Of a DNA stretch of 59,757 nucleotides, positions 25,375-33,842 are shown one piece after another (within the stretch, counting starts at the first letter, position 1; each line of letters opens with the position of its first letter). The DNA comes from Romeriopsis sp046049545. GTDB taxonomy: Bacteria; Cyanobacteriota; Cyanobacteriia; Leptolyngbyales; Leptolyngbyaceae. The DNA lies in the NCBI GenBank assembly GCA_046049545.1, contig JBJORF010000027.1:1-59757 (forward strand), in the 5' to 3' direction. A program made the translations under genes and the position numbers. The notes beneath the pieces were generated by a model. It saw nothing but the letters and a program-made list of their open reading frames with translations. It did no database searches and had not been told where the DNA came from.

Positions 25375-27220
25375 AGATGTAGGGCGAGTTGCTTGCGGGA
25401 ACACGGCCTAGATCCGCCAAGGATTGATAGATCAGTGCGGCGACTTCGGCGCGGGTCGCTTGCTTGGTTGGGCTGAAGCTAGCCGGGGTCGGATAGTTGA
25501 CCAAGAGCCGACGCTGAAGCCCAGCGGCGACGGAGTTCTTGGCGTAGTTCGGGATGCTGGCCCCGTCGCTCAGTTTGTTCAAGCTGCTGAGGTCGGCGGG
25601 TTGCCGTCCGTAGCCGATGCCGTTGGCGATCGCCACGACGATCTGCACCCGCTGGATGTTTTCCTCGGGCTTGAACAGACCGCCGGTGTAACCGGACATG
25701 TATTCACCCTTGGAGGCGACTTGGATCGCGTTGAAAGCCCAGTAGTTGGATGGAACATCGCTGAAGGCGATCGCTTCGCGTTTGGCCGCTGGGGCGTAGG
25801 CTTTGTTGATCAACGCCGCAAATTGGGCGCGGGTCACGGGGGCATCCGGTTTGAAGCTGCCATCGGCAAAGCCGGAGATTACGCCATTTGCGGCCAAGGT
25901 TTCGATGAAGCCCTTGGCCCAGTGATCGGCAGGCACATCCTTGAAGGCGGATGCAGCGGGCGGCGGGGTCGGTGTGGGCAGTGGGCTGGGCGTTGGCAGT
26001 GGGCTGGGCGTTGGCAGTGGGCTGGGCGTTGGCAGCGGGCTAGGCGTCGGAGTCGGACTGGGTGTGGGCAGTGGGCTGGGGCTAGGCGTGGGGCTGGGGC
26101 TAGGCGGAATGGTTGGTGTGGGCATCGGACTCGGAGTCGGGATCACCACGTTCGATAGATTCACGGCCCCATTGGTTTTGTCCACGTCGTTGCCTACGGC
26201 TTCGATCGTGTTTTTTGTGGCGTTGTTCAGATCGAATGCGCCAGCGATTTTACCCGTGTTGTTGCCCCGAATAATATTGCGCCCATTATCCGTCGCTGTC
26301 CCCAGGTTGGGGTTGCTGTTGGTGGCCGTCACGACCCCGTTTTCGCGGTTGGCGGTGATTGTGTTGCCCCGGAGGGTGGGGGTGGCATCGCCGTTGATGT
26401 AGATGCCGGAAATGTTCTGGCTGATTTGGTTGTTGCTGATCACGGTGGTGGCGGTGTTGCCGATCGCCAGCCCAAAGCCGTTTTCCTGGAAGAGGTTGTC
26501 GGTGACGGTGCCCGTGGCGGTTTGCGAAATCGAAATGCCGTTCCCGGTGTTTTTAATAAATACATTGCTGCCGACGATCGCGTTGGCTTTGCCCATCAGA
26601 TAAATGCCCTCGCGTCCGGTGCCCGTGAAGGTGTTGTTGGCGATCACGGGACTGGTCGATTCGGCTAAGATCCCGGTGCCTCGGCTCTGGGGGTTGGTGA
26701 TGGTGAGGCCGCGAATCACGGAGTTGGCCGCTGTGATGATCGTGATTTCTTGGATACCCAGGGCTTTGGTTGAGCCTTTGCCGCTGCCGACGATCGCGAT
26801 GCCTTGGCCTTTAGTGGCTTCATCGCCGAGCAAGGTCACATCTTTGGGGAGCTTGAGCGGGAAGGTTTCACCATTTTCAGCAGCGTAGCGACCTGGGGCC
26901 AATTGGATCACGGTGGCTTGTCCGAGTTTCACCTGGCTCAGGGCGTAGGTGATGGTTTTGAAAGGGGTGGCGGCGGTGCTAACGCCACCGTCGCTGCCGC
27001 TATTGGGATTGACGTAGAGGACGGTGGCCCCGGCGGGGATCTGAGCAACTTGCTTCACCCCGAGGCTGCGCGATTGGGCGATCAGCCGGGGGGATTCCCC
27101 GAAGGCCAACAGCAGCCCGATCCCGACGGCTACCCCGGACAGGGCCAACGATCGAAACCCTTGGGGCAGGGCGGTCATGAATTTGAGCAACATTTTGGCA
27201 GTGGAACCCTGATTCGACAT
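25364..27220 (-). CDS. SLH-domain surface protein with beta-helix and Pro-rich linker
   Basis: A 618-residue exported protein. A signal peptide spans about 1-50 if the first ATG is used; the ATG nine codons later (27193) is possible. Then a DUF1565/right-handed beta-helix domain (about 60-345; repeats such as NNTFTG, GNTITANREN). A PTPSPLP-rich linker spans about 355-420. Three SLH repeats end the protein, beginning near AFKDVPADHWAKGF, AFSDVPSNYWAFNA and PNYAKNSVAA. SLH domains bind secondary wall polymers, so the beta-helix would be displayed on the surface, perhaps binding or cutting polysaccharide. No catalytic residues are assigned. Confidence 0.88.
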   Translation of the reverse strand: MSNQGSTAKMLLKFMTALPQGFRSLALSGVAVGIGLLLAFGESPRLIAQSRSLGVKQVAQIPAGATVLYVNPNSGSDGGVSTAATPFKTITYALSQVKLGQATVIQLAPGRYAAENGETFPLKLPKDVTLLGDEATKGQGIAIVGSGKGSTKALGIQEITIITAANSVIRGLTITNPQSRGTGILAESTSPVIANNTFTGTGREGIYLMGKANAIVGSNVFIKNTGNGISISQTATGTVTDNLFQENGFGLAIGNTATTVISNNQISQNISGIYINGDATPTLRGNTITANRENGVVTATNSNPNLGTATDNGRNIIRGNNTGKIAGAFDLNNATKNTIEAVGNDVDKTNGAVNLSNVVIPTPSPMPTPTIPPSPSPTPSPSPLPTPSPTPTPSPLPTPSPLPTPSPLPTPSPLPTPTPPPAASAFKDVPADHWAKGFIETLAANGVISGFADGSFKPDAPVTRAQFAALINKAYAPAAKREAIAFSDVPSNYWAFNAIQVASKGEYMSGYTGGLFKPEENIQRVQIVVAIANGIGYGRQPADLSSLNKLSDGASIPNYAKNSVAAGLQRRLLVNYPTPASFSPTKQATRAEVAALIYQSLADLGRVPASNSPYIFKP

Positions 27221-27533
27221 AGCGGCTAAACCTTTATAAATCGGATTGGTGAAGACGTTAGATACCCGAATAATTGCGCTCGGTCAATTGTATTAGCGTG
27301 CAATGATTCGCTGAAATTTTAGCGCGGAAACTTTAATCTGAACGACGCGATTGTGCCGATCGGAGTTCCAGTGTTGGATTGGCATTGCGGGAATGTGCGG
27401 GTCGGGGCCGATCGCGTAACAGAATTTCACGCTTGATTAAGAAATAGCCGAGAGTGCGGTTTTGGGGGCGGTGCTGGCGCTAGCTTGAACAGTAGGTTAA
27501 ACATAACCCACGCCGCAATGAAGGACGGATGCT
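27221..27533. other. Divergent intergenic region
   Basis: About 313 bases between the SLH gene and the ABM-like gene, presumably carrying both promoters. AT-rich near the SLH start. AAGGACGG eight bases before 27534 is a ribosome-binding site. I see no repeat or RNA. Confidence 0.4.
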
Positions 27534-27902
27534 ATGAGTGATTTCCATGACTGCTTGACCCACAAAATCGCCCAGGTGACGATCGGTGAATTTAAGCCCG
27601 GTCAATTTGAGCAAGCGCAACAGCTTTACCATGAAGCGGTTTCGACCTATGCTGACGGCTTTGATGGGGCGTATTTGCTGCGGGAAGGCAGCTCCGATCG
27701 GGGCCTTTCGATCATTTTGTGGCAGAGCGAGGCTGCGATGCAGGCGAACCAAAGCCAGCTCCATGCGGCAATCCTGGCTAAAATGGCCCCCCTCTTCGCC
27801 CATAAACCAGACAATACCCACTACGATGTGGTCAGCGAGATTCCGGGGACGGCGGCGCGTGCCAATCCCGTGATGACGATGGGTATACTGGCAGCAGTCT
27901 AG
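27534..27902 (+). CDS. ABM-like (antibiotic-biosynthesis-monooxygenase-type) protein
   Basis: A 122-residue protein with the look of a dimeric alpha/beta barrel: an N-terminal strand (AQVTIGEFKPGQFEQAQQLY), then GFDGAYLLREGSSDRGLSIILWQSEAAMQA, typical of ABM domains that oxidise or sense small molecules. No catalytic residues are conserved across the family, so activity is not predictable. AAGGACGG precedes the ATG. The 3' spacer has a small AACCGCT/AGCGGTT inverted repeat. Confidence 0.6.
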   Translation: MSDFHDCLTHKIAQVTIGEFKPGQFEQAQQLYHEAVSTYADGFDGAYLLREGSSDRGLSIILWQSEAAMQANQSQLHAAILAKMAPLFAHKPDNTHYDVVSEIPGTAARANPVMTMGILAAV

Positions 27903-27997
27903 CGGGTAACACATAACCGCTTGGCGGACAGCGGTTTAAGGTCGCGCGGTTGGCGCTATTGTAGGATGGCCGATAGTTTAATCAGTCGCTTTACATC

Positions 27998-28777
27998 ATG
28001 ACCGATCGTTCGCTTGTGCCCCAAGCTCTAACGCCTCAGGATCTAACCCCCCAAGATCTAACCCCCCAAGAGCGAATCATTGTGCCGCTGGATGTGCCGA
28101 CACTAGACGCGGCGATCGCCTTAGTCGATCGTATTCCCGCCGTCAGCTTCTGGAAAGTGGGTCTGGAACTGTTTATCAGTGAAGGCCCGACGGTGCTGCG
28201 TGAACTCAAACAGCGCCAGAAACGTATTTTCCTGGACTTAAAACTCCACGACATCCCAAATACCGTCGCTGGGGCCGCCGCCAGTGCGGCGAAGTATGGG
28301 GTGGATTTGCTTACGGTGCATGCGACGAATGGCACGGTGGGATTGCAGCAGGCGCAGCAGGCGGCAACCCAGGCCGCAGCGGCGATCGGCCTGCCTGCCC
28401 CACGGTTAATCGCGGTGACTGTCCTGACGAGCATCGATCTGGCGACGCTAGCCGATGAACTGCGGGTGCCGATCGGGGTGACCGAATATGCCCAGCATTT
28501 AGCGGGGTTGACGCGCGACAGTGGGTTGGCGGGCTGTGTTTGTTCGCCCCAGGAAGCGGCCGCGCTTCGATCACTATATGGCCCGGATTTTCTTCTGGTC
28601 TGTCCCGGTGTACGGCCCGACTGGTCAGCCAAAGGCGATCAGCAACGGGTGATGACCCCTGCGGCGGCGATCGCCACGGGGGCGGATTATCTGGTGATTG
28701 GCCGACCGATCACGGCGGCATCTGACCCCGCAGCATCCTTCGATCGGATCGGTGCCGAAATCGCCGCTGGAGCCTAA
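27998..28777 (+). CDS. pyrF: Orotidine 5'-phosphate decarboxylase
   Basis: A 259-residue TIM-barrel enzyme that makes UMP from OMP. The active-site motif FLDLKLHDIPNTV (about 74-86) holds the catalytic Asp-Lys-Asp set. It has an N-terminal extension of about 25 residues before the usual RIIVPLDVP, built from a 15-bp direct repeat (LTPQD three times). An alternative start at GTG or a later codon cannot be excluded. The next gene starts five bases after its stop, so they are an operon. Confidence 0.95.
   Translation: MTDRSLVPQALTPQDLTPQDLTPQERIIVPLDVPTLDAAIALVDRIPAVSFWKVGLELFISEGPTVLRELKQRQKRIFLDLKLHDIPNTVAGAAASAAKYGVDLLTVHATNGTVGLQQAQQAATQAAAAIGLPAPRLIAVTVLTSIDLATLADELRVPIGVTEYAQHLAGLTRDSGLAGCVCSPQEAAALRSLYGPDFLLVCPGVRPDWSAKGDQQRVMTPAAAIATGADYLVIGRPITAASDPAASFDRIGAEIAAGA
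28031..28069 (+). repeat. 15-bp tandem repeat within the pyrF 5' end
   Basis: CTAAC(G/C)CC(T/C)CA(G/A)GA(T/G) occurs about three times in a row, encoding LTPQD LTPQD LTPQE. The phase keeps the frame. Confidence 0.65.
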
Positions 28778-28782
28778 ATGCC

Positions 28783-29415
28783 ATGCTATTGCTGCCGCCC
28801 ACACTGCCGTCGGTGATTGCTCCGGTGATTGCTCCGGTGATTGCTCAAGCGCCATCGCCCGTCACCGCGTCCGCCGAATCCCCGCCTTCAATCTTGCCGC
28901 CTGCCCCACCTGTTGCCCGTCCGCCCAATACGCGACCCAACGATCGCCCCCGGCCTTGCCCAACGACGATCGCGGCCCTTGCGCCAGCTTTTCTGCGCGA
29001 TCTGCCGAGTTATGCCAATCGCGTGATTGTTCGGAACCAGACGGCGGAGCAAATGAAGTTTCTGCCGTCGATCGTCGTGGCGGGTCAGGCGGACAGTCAG
29101 CCATTGCCCGTGGTGGCGGAAGCCGGGGCGAGTGATCCGTCGGTGCAGCAGTTCTTCTTCACGACCTTAGAGCGGCAGCGCGTGGGCGACCAACTCTCGG
29201 AACGACAGCAGTTTCACTGGCTACTGCTAGCGCCCACCCGTCAAGGCTGGCAAATCGTGCAGAGCTATACCCGATCGGGTAACTATCCCCGCAGTGCTGC
29301 GCCCCTGACCCCGCCGCGTGAAAGTAGCCTTGGCCCGATCGCCCAGGCCGCAAAACTTTGGTTGCGGGATTGTCAGGCGGGGGCGGTGCGCTTTTCCGAT
29401 GATCGATTACTATAG
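28783..29415 (+). CDS. Hypothetical exported protein
   Basis: A 210-residue protein of unknown family in an operon with pyrF (five bases between them). The N-terminal 25 residues are hydrophobic (LLLPPTLPSVIAPVIAPVIA), encoded by a 12-bp direct repeat, and may be a signal peptide. A Pro-rich stretch to about 60 precedes a compact domain with a conserved C-terminus ending AAKLWLRDCQAGAVRF. No function suggested. Confidence 0.55.
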   Translation: MLLLPPTLPSVIAPVIAPVIAQAPSPVTASAESPPSILPPAPPVARPPNTRPNDRPRPCPTTIAALAPAFLRDLPSYANRVIVRNQTAEQMKFLPSIVVAGQADSQPLPVVAEAGASDPSVQQFFFTTLERQRVGDQLSERQQFHWLLLAPTRQGWQIVQSYTRSGNYPRSAAPLTPPRESSLGPIAQAAKLWLRDCQAGAVRFSDDRLL

Positions 29416-29457
29416 TTGGGCTTTTTCACCGTTGAACGCGCAATCAACTCAACCGTT

Positions 29458-30078
29458 ATGGCCATCGGCGATCGACAACTCAAAATTCTGCAAGTGATTC
29501 ATTCCGGCCATACCACTGGGGCGGCGATCGTTGATGCCCTCGGTTCATCGATGCAGATGCTCAGCCATTACATGAATCAAATGGTTGATGACGGCTATAT
29601 CAAAGCCGCCCGACTCTACGACAATCAACTGCGGGATTTTGTCGTGGTGCGAGCCTATCTGACTCCGGAAGGTGAGGCAGTTTTGGCCCAGATGAGCGGC
29701 GGTACGGCTCCGGCGGCCCCAGTTGTAACGGCTTCAGGGGTGACGGCGCCAGCAGCGACGGCTCCGGCGGCCACGGGGGTGGATGTGAGTGATTATGGTT
29801 TGGTCGGCGAGAGCATTCAAGCCATTCAGTTGATCATCGCGGAACTGCCCGACGACTGGAAATCGATCGCTGAGGTCTACTTGGATGATCTCAAAAATGA
29901 GGTCAATATCGCCTACCGTCGCCGCCCTGTGCGGATGCGGGCCTACTTTCTGGCAATGCTGCGGTTACTGTTGCCTGTGGTGCCGCAGATGAGCCAGGGA
30001 GATATGTTTCTGGCGCAGATTCGGGTGCTGTCGAGTGCGCTGGCGATTCCGGTCAAGCTGCCCGATGATCCGGCCTAA
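29458..30078 (+). CDS. Hypothetical protein with winged-helix-like N-terminus
   Basis: A 206-residue protein; the ATG at 29458 gives MAIGDRQLKILQVIHSGHTTG. Residues 1-80 look like a MarR-type winged helix (ILQVIHSGHTTGAAIVDALG, SHYMNQMVDDGYIKAARLY, YLTPEGEAVLA). An Ala/Pro-rich linker (about 85-120) leads to a helical C-terminal domain. DNA binding is inferred from the fold only. It starts 42 bases after the previous gene and may belong to the pyrF operon. Confidence 0.55.
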   Translation: MAIGDRQLKILQVIHSGHTTGAAIVDALGSSMQMLSHYMNQMVDDGYIKAARLYDNQLRDFVVVRAYLTPEGEAVLAQMSGGTAPAAPVVTASGVTAPAATAPAATGVDVSDYGLVGESIQAIQLIIAELPDDWKSIAEVYLDDLKNEVNIAYRRRPVRMRAYFLAMLRLLLPVVPQMSQGDMFLAQIRVLSSALAIPVKLPDDPA

Positions 30079-30093
30079 GTCTGCCGTCTTGCC

Positions 30094-30774
30094 CTAGCGG
30101 TGGGCAATGATTTTGAGCATTTGATTCGCGCCCCGCTGAAACTCGTAATCGACGGTGACAATTTCCGTTTGGTGGCCAGCGGCGGTGAGTTCGGCGAGGA
30201 CGGGTTCGAGGTAGGCCGATCGGGTATTTTGCAAGGTTAGGAGCGGGAAAATCCGCACTTCATCGGCAACCCGCAGCAACTCTGCGATCGCCGCCTGATG
30301 AAAGGCCAAATCTAAGTGTTGGGAATAGAGAAACAGAAAATGCGAACAAAGGCAGAGGTCAAACTGCCGATCGTGCAAATCCAGCTTGGGCAAAAATTGG
30401 GCGAGGTAGCGCCCGTCTGCGAGACCCCGATCGTAGTCTTCCAGAAATCGCTCCATGGATTCGAGCCGCGATCGCCCCAGGGCATCCGGATTGGCAAAGG
30501 TGCGCCAGACGTAGGACTGGGGGGCGACTTTGACCTGGGCGATGATTTTGTCGTAGGTGGACTCGACCCGCTGGCGGATCTGGTCAGCGGTGAATTGGTA
30601 AATGGGGTCGATCGAGACGACGCGATGCCCCAAGGCCAGCATCTCTGCATTAAAGCTCGCGGGGCCGTCACCAGAACCGAGGATCTGCCGGGTTAAATCC
30701 GCGCTCTCGAGGGCGAACATCTGTTGGTATTCGGCGAGATTGCGCCCCCAAGGGACGACATCCTGAAGTTCCAT
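30094..30774 (-). CDS. SAM-dependent methyltransferase-like protein
   Basis: A 226-residue protein with a class I methyltransferase-like layout. Motif I is ILGSGDGPASFNAEML (about 30-45), with an acidic residue at the end of strand 2 (VVSIDPIYQF). FDLCLCSHFLFLYSQH and the later IFPLLTLQN follow where motifs IV and V fall. The motif I glycines are incomplete relative to the consensus, so AdoMet binding is probable but not proven. Substrate unknown. Convergent with the winged-helix gene, 15 bases apart. Confidence 0.7.
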   Translation of the reverse strand: MELQDVVPWGRNLAEYQQMFALESADLTRQILGSGDGPASFNAEMLALGHRVVSIDPIYQFTADQIRQRVESTYDKIIAQVKVAPQSYVWRTFANPDALGRSRLESMERFLEDYDRGLADGRYLAQFLPKLDLHDRQFDLCLCSHFLFLYSQHLDLAFHQAAIAELLRVADEVRIFPLLTLQNTRSAYLEPVLAELTAAGHQTEIVTVDYEFQRGANQMLKIIAHR

Positions 30775-31118
30775 GAATTCTTTTCCTGAATCGGATTAAG
30801 CCCGTTGCACAATTTGATTATGCCGACTAGATAATTGTCATAGCAAGGGTCGGCGATCGTGGCTTTCCCGGTCTAAGTTAGGACTGGATGGTTGGATCGC
30901 CTTGGGTTTGATTGCCTTAGGCACGATCGCCTATGGAGCGGCGGCATTGATCAGCGCTGCGCCATGGTGCATTATGCCAGCAAAATCGATCACCGCGCCA
31001 TTCCAGCAAAGAATCCCCCGTGGCACTGACGGCTTGGAACTTTGACGGGCGGCGATCCGTCAAGAACCATCAGAGACTTCTTCTCACTCAAGACCCTTCT
31101 CGCTCAATAGGTTGCATC
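30775..31118. other. Intergenic region with an unsupported hydrophobic reading frame
   Basis: A plus-strand frame from about 30860 to 31036 reads SWLSRSKLGLDGWIALGLI and continues hydrophobic, ending in a stop after DGLEL. It has no ATG or clear ribosome-binding site before the hydrophobic part; TTG codons only. It may be a gene remnant or chance. Otherwise nothing is seen apart from the region upstream of the TPR gene. Confidence 0.25.
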
Positions 31119-31850
31119 ATGAACCCGAAATTGATCCCTGTGCATAATTTCTATCCTCTCTCGGCGGTGATTTTGGCGATGGTGGCGGCGACCAGTACGG
31201 CAACGGTGCCAGCGGCGGCCAATTTCTCGAAGACGGCATTGACGATCGCGGCCCAGCCCGCCCGTTCCACGGCCTCAGGTAATCGCAGTGAAGTGGATCA
31301 GCTCTGGCGCAATGGCATCAGGCATTACCAAGCGAAGCAATTTCGGGAGTCGGTGGCGCCTTTAGTGCAGCTCACGAGCCTGGAGCCGGATAACTACAAA
31401 GCGCGGGTGCTACTCGGCGGGGCTTACTTTGAGCTGAAGGAATATCCCAACGCCGCCGCGCAATTTCAGCGAGCCACTCAGATCAATCCCAAGGCCAGTA
31501 GCGCCTGGAGTTTATTTGGCAATGCCCAAAATCAGCTGAAGCAGTATCAAGAGGCGATTCCCGCCTTTGTCAAAGCACTTGAACTGGACGCGAAGAATGC
31601 GGATGCGTTGCTGGGTAGTGGTGTGGCTTATTACAACACGCAGCAGTATGAGTTAGCGATCGCGGCTTATCAAGCCTACACTGCGATTTTGCCGGGTAAA
31701 GTGATGGGCTATGCCTATCTGGGCGATGCCTATCGCCGCCACGGTGACAAAACCGCTGCGATCGCCGCCTATGAAAAAGCGCTCAGCTTGGATGCCAATC
31801 AGGCGATCGCCAAGACGGGCCTAGAAAAAGCCAAAGCCATGAAGCCCTAA
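31119..31850 (+). CDS. Exported TPR-repeat protein
   Basis: A 243-residue protein from the ATG giving MNPKLIPVHNFYPL; a signal peptide covers about 1-33. From about residue 60 it has about five tetratricopeptide repeats of 34 residues (for example AIAAYQAYTAILPGKVMGYAYLGDAY), ending at IAKTGLEKAKAMK. TPR proteins act as scaffolds; the partner is unknown. The upstream ATG at 31020 is less likely because it would hide the signal peptide. Confidence 0.8.
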   Translation: MNPKLIPVHNFYPLSAVILAMVAATSTATVPAAANFSKTALTIAAQPARSTASGNRSEVDQLWRNGIRHYQAKQFRESVAPLVQLTSLEPDNYKARVLLGGAYFELKEYPNAAAQFQRATQINPKASSAWSLFGNAQNQLKQYQEAIPAFVKALELDAKNADALLGSGVAYYNTQQYELAIAAYQAYTAILPGKVMGYAYLGDAYRRHGDKTAAIAAYEKALSLDANQAIAKTGLEKAKAMKP

Positions 31851-31862
31851 GCGACGCAATTT

Positions 31863-33575
31863 CTAGTCAAATCGCTGCAAGATCCAGATGGCTTGGGGTT
31901 CGAGCTGGGTGGGCCGATCGATGTTTGTGCCCACAGGAATTGTGGTTGAATTGCTCAATAGCACCGTCCAAGTCGCCTCGTCGATCGACGAGGCGACTTG
32001 CAGGGTCAGAGTTTGGGGCTCGAAGTTGATTAAGACCAATACCTGCTCATTTTCCCATTGCCGGAGATAGGCTAAGTAGCGATCGGGATAATCAATCAAG
32101 GTTTGCCAATTGCCGAGCCGTAGGGCTTTGCTCTGGAATTTGCGGAGGTTCAGCAGCGATCGATAGAAGTGCCACAGTGAACCGTGATCGGCTTGCTGGG
32201 CGGCGACGTTGAGCTGCGAATAATTGGGATGGACGGGTAGCCAAGTTTGGGCATGATGCGAAAATCCGGCCTGGGGACTGGCATCCCACTGCATCGGCGT
32301 CCGCACGCCATCGCGGGTTTCAGGGATCTGGTCAGCGGCGGCGACAAATACTGCATCGCGCAGTTGGGCGACCGGAATCTGGTTGTGATCGACCATGCCA
32401 ATTTCCTGGCCGTAGTACAGCACAGGGGTGCCGCGCACCGTGAGCAAAATGGTTGCCGCTGCCTGGGCGATCGCGAGAGGATTAAGGTTGGCCTGTGATT
32501 CCGGGTGAATCCAACGGCTCAAATGCCGGGGAATGTCGTGGTTGTCCCAGAAGTAAGTTGGCCAATCCCCGATCGGCGTGAGCTGTTCGCGCTGCTGAAT
32601 TTCGCGCTGGATGTAGCCGGGATGCCAGGGGCTAAAGGTAAATTCAAAATTAAAGGGCAAATGCACTTCATCGTGGTGGGTGCCGTAGAACGCATTCGAC
32701 TCGGCCACATTGCTATCGATAAAGGTTTCGCCAATTAGCAGCCGATCGCCATAAGCATCGGTAATCTGCCGCAGTTCGCGCAGAATGGTGTGATTTTCCG
32801 GCAGATTTTTGTCGTAGAGGTGGTGCTGATTGTTGTAGGGATTGGGGCTGTTGGCCCCGATTTTCCAGGGATTATTGCGAAATTCGACATCCTTGGCGTA
32901 GACACTGGACGCATCGAGGCGAAAGCCATCCACCCCCCGATCGAGCCAAAACCGGATTACATCCCCGATCGCCTGCCGCACTGCCGGATTGCGCCAATTC
33001 AGGTCAGGCTGATTCTGATTAAACGCATGATAGTAATATTGCTGCCGCGTTGCGTTCCAAGTCCAAGCGGGGCCGCCGAAGTAGGACAACCAGTTATTGG
33101 GCAACCCGCCATCGGGGCCGGGGTCGCGCCAGATGTACCAGTCGGATTGGGGATTGTTGCGACTGCTGGCGGACTGCACAAACCAATCATGCTGGCTGGA
33201 GGTGTGGTTAATCACCAAGTCCATGATCAGCTTCAGTCCCCGATCGTGGGCAGCACTGAGCAATTCATCGAAATCTTCTAACGTCCCAAAAATCGGATCA
33301 ATCGCGTAATAGTCACTCACGTCATAGCCATTGTCGCGCATCGGCGAACAATTCACGGGCGAGAGCCACAGGGCATCCACCCCGAGGGCGACGAGGTAAT
33401 CCAGGCGTTGGCGAATACCCAATAGATCTCCCGTGCCATCGCCATTCCCGTCCGCAAACGACAGGGGATAAATTTGGTACAACACCGCTGTTTCCCACCA
33501 AGGCCCTTGGGTCGATCGCGGGGTCGATCGCTTGGAACCTGATACGGCGCGGTCTTGTCGAATCGTTGTGACCAT
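31863..33575 (-). CDS. GH13 alpha-glucosidase / alpha-amylase-family enzyme
   Basis: A 570-residue GH13 enzyme. Conserved regions: GDGTGDLLGIRQRLDYL and DALWLSPVNCSP near the start, DLVINHTS, DGFRLDAS with the nucleophile Asp, LLIGETF with the acid/base Glu, and YFWDNHDIPR with the third acidic residue. Sequence and length are closest to oligo-1,6-glucosidase or alpha-glucosidase, which trim malto-oligosaccharides; trehalose-type activity is less likely. A perfect 32-bp palindrome lies inside its coding sequence near the 3' end. crtR lies upstream on the same strand, beyond a 267-base gap. Confidence 0.9.
   Translation of the reverse strand: MVTTIRQDRAVSGSKRSTPRSTQGPWWETAVLYQIYPLSFADGNGDGTGDLLGIRQRLDYLVALGVDALWLSPVNCSPMRDNGYDVSDYYAIDPIFGTLEDFDELLSAAHDRGLKLIMDLVINHTSSQHDWFVQSASSRNNPQSDWYIWRDPGPDGGLPNNWLSYFGGPAWTWNATRQQYYYHAFNQNQPDLNWRNPAVRQAIGDVIRFWLDRGVDGFRLDASSVYAKDVEFRNNPWKIGANSPNPYNNQHHLYDKNLPENHTILRELRQITDAYGDRLLIGETFIDSNVAESNAFYGTHHDEVHLPFNFEFTFSPWHPGYIQREIQQREQLTPIGDWPTYFWDNHDIPRHLSRWIHPESQANLNPLAIAQAAATILLTVRGTPVLYYGQEIGMVDHNQIPVAQLRDAVFVAAADQIPETRDGVRTPMQWDASPQAGFSHHAQTWLPVHPNYSQLNVAAQQADHGSLWHFYRSLLNLRKFQSKALRLGNWQTLIDYPDRYLAYLRQWENEQVLVLINFEPQTLTLQVASSIDEATWTVLLSNSTTIPVGTNIDRPTQLEPQAIWILQRFD
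31969..32000. repeat. 32-bp perfect palindrome inside the GH13 gene
   Basis: CAAGTCGCCTCGTCGA (31969-31984) is followed directly by its exact reverse complement to 32000. It encodes QVASSIDEAT in the C-terminal beta domain of the enzyme. No target duplication is visible beside it. Confidence 0.9.
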
Positions 33576-33731
33576 GGCTCCCTCCGGAAATGCGGGCCAG
33601 CGCGATCGCCGCTGGCTGATCGCAGTTGGTTGATCTCAAATTTCCCGCTTTGAGATCGCCCTGCCGCAATTTCGTCGCAGGACATCGCAAAACTTCACAG
33701 AGTCATACCTCACCGCATGTTCTGTAACATT

Positions 33732-33772
33732 GATCGCCGCCACTACGATTGCCGCCACTACGATCGCCGCCC
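33732..33772 (+). repeat. 15-bp tandem repeat (2.7 units) between GH13 and crtR
   Basis: GATCGCCGCCACTAC, GATTGCCGCCACTAC, then GATCGCCGCC. About 70 bases beyond the crtR stop codon and 157 bases upstream of the GH13 start. Otherwise the 33576-33842 spacer shows nothing distinct. Confidence 0.75.
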
Positions 33773-33842
33773 ATAACTTAAACCCCGTCGATGCAGCTTG
33801 GCACCAACGGGGCTTGATCAGCGGTTGAAGATTCGAATGGAT

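Noticed and set aside
29268..29281. ACCCGATCGGGT palindrome inside a coding region as a fourth modular element
   Set aside because: It lacks the GTATAGAGCA box and hairpin; such palindromes occur as part of the general CGATCG enrichment.
30860..31036. Hydrophobic frame reading LGLDGWIALGLIALGT
   Set aside because: No start codon or ribosome-binding site; too weak to call as a gene, kept only as a remark.
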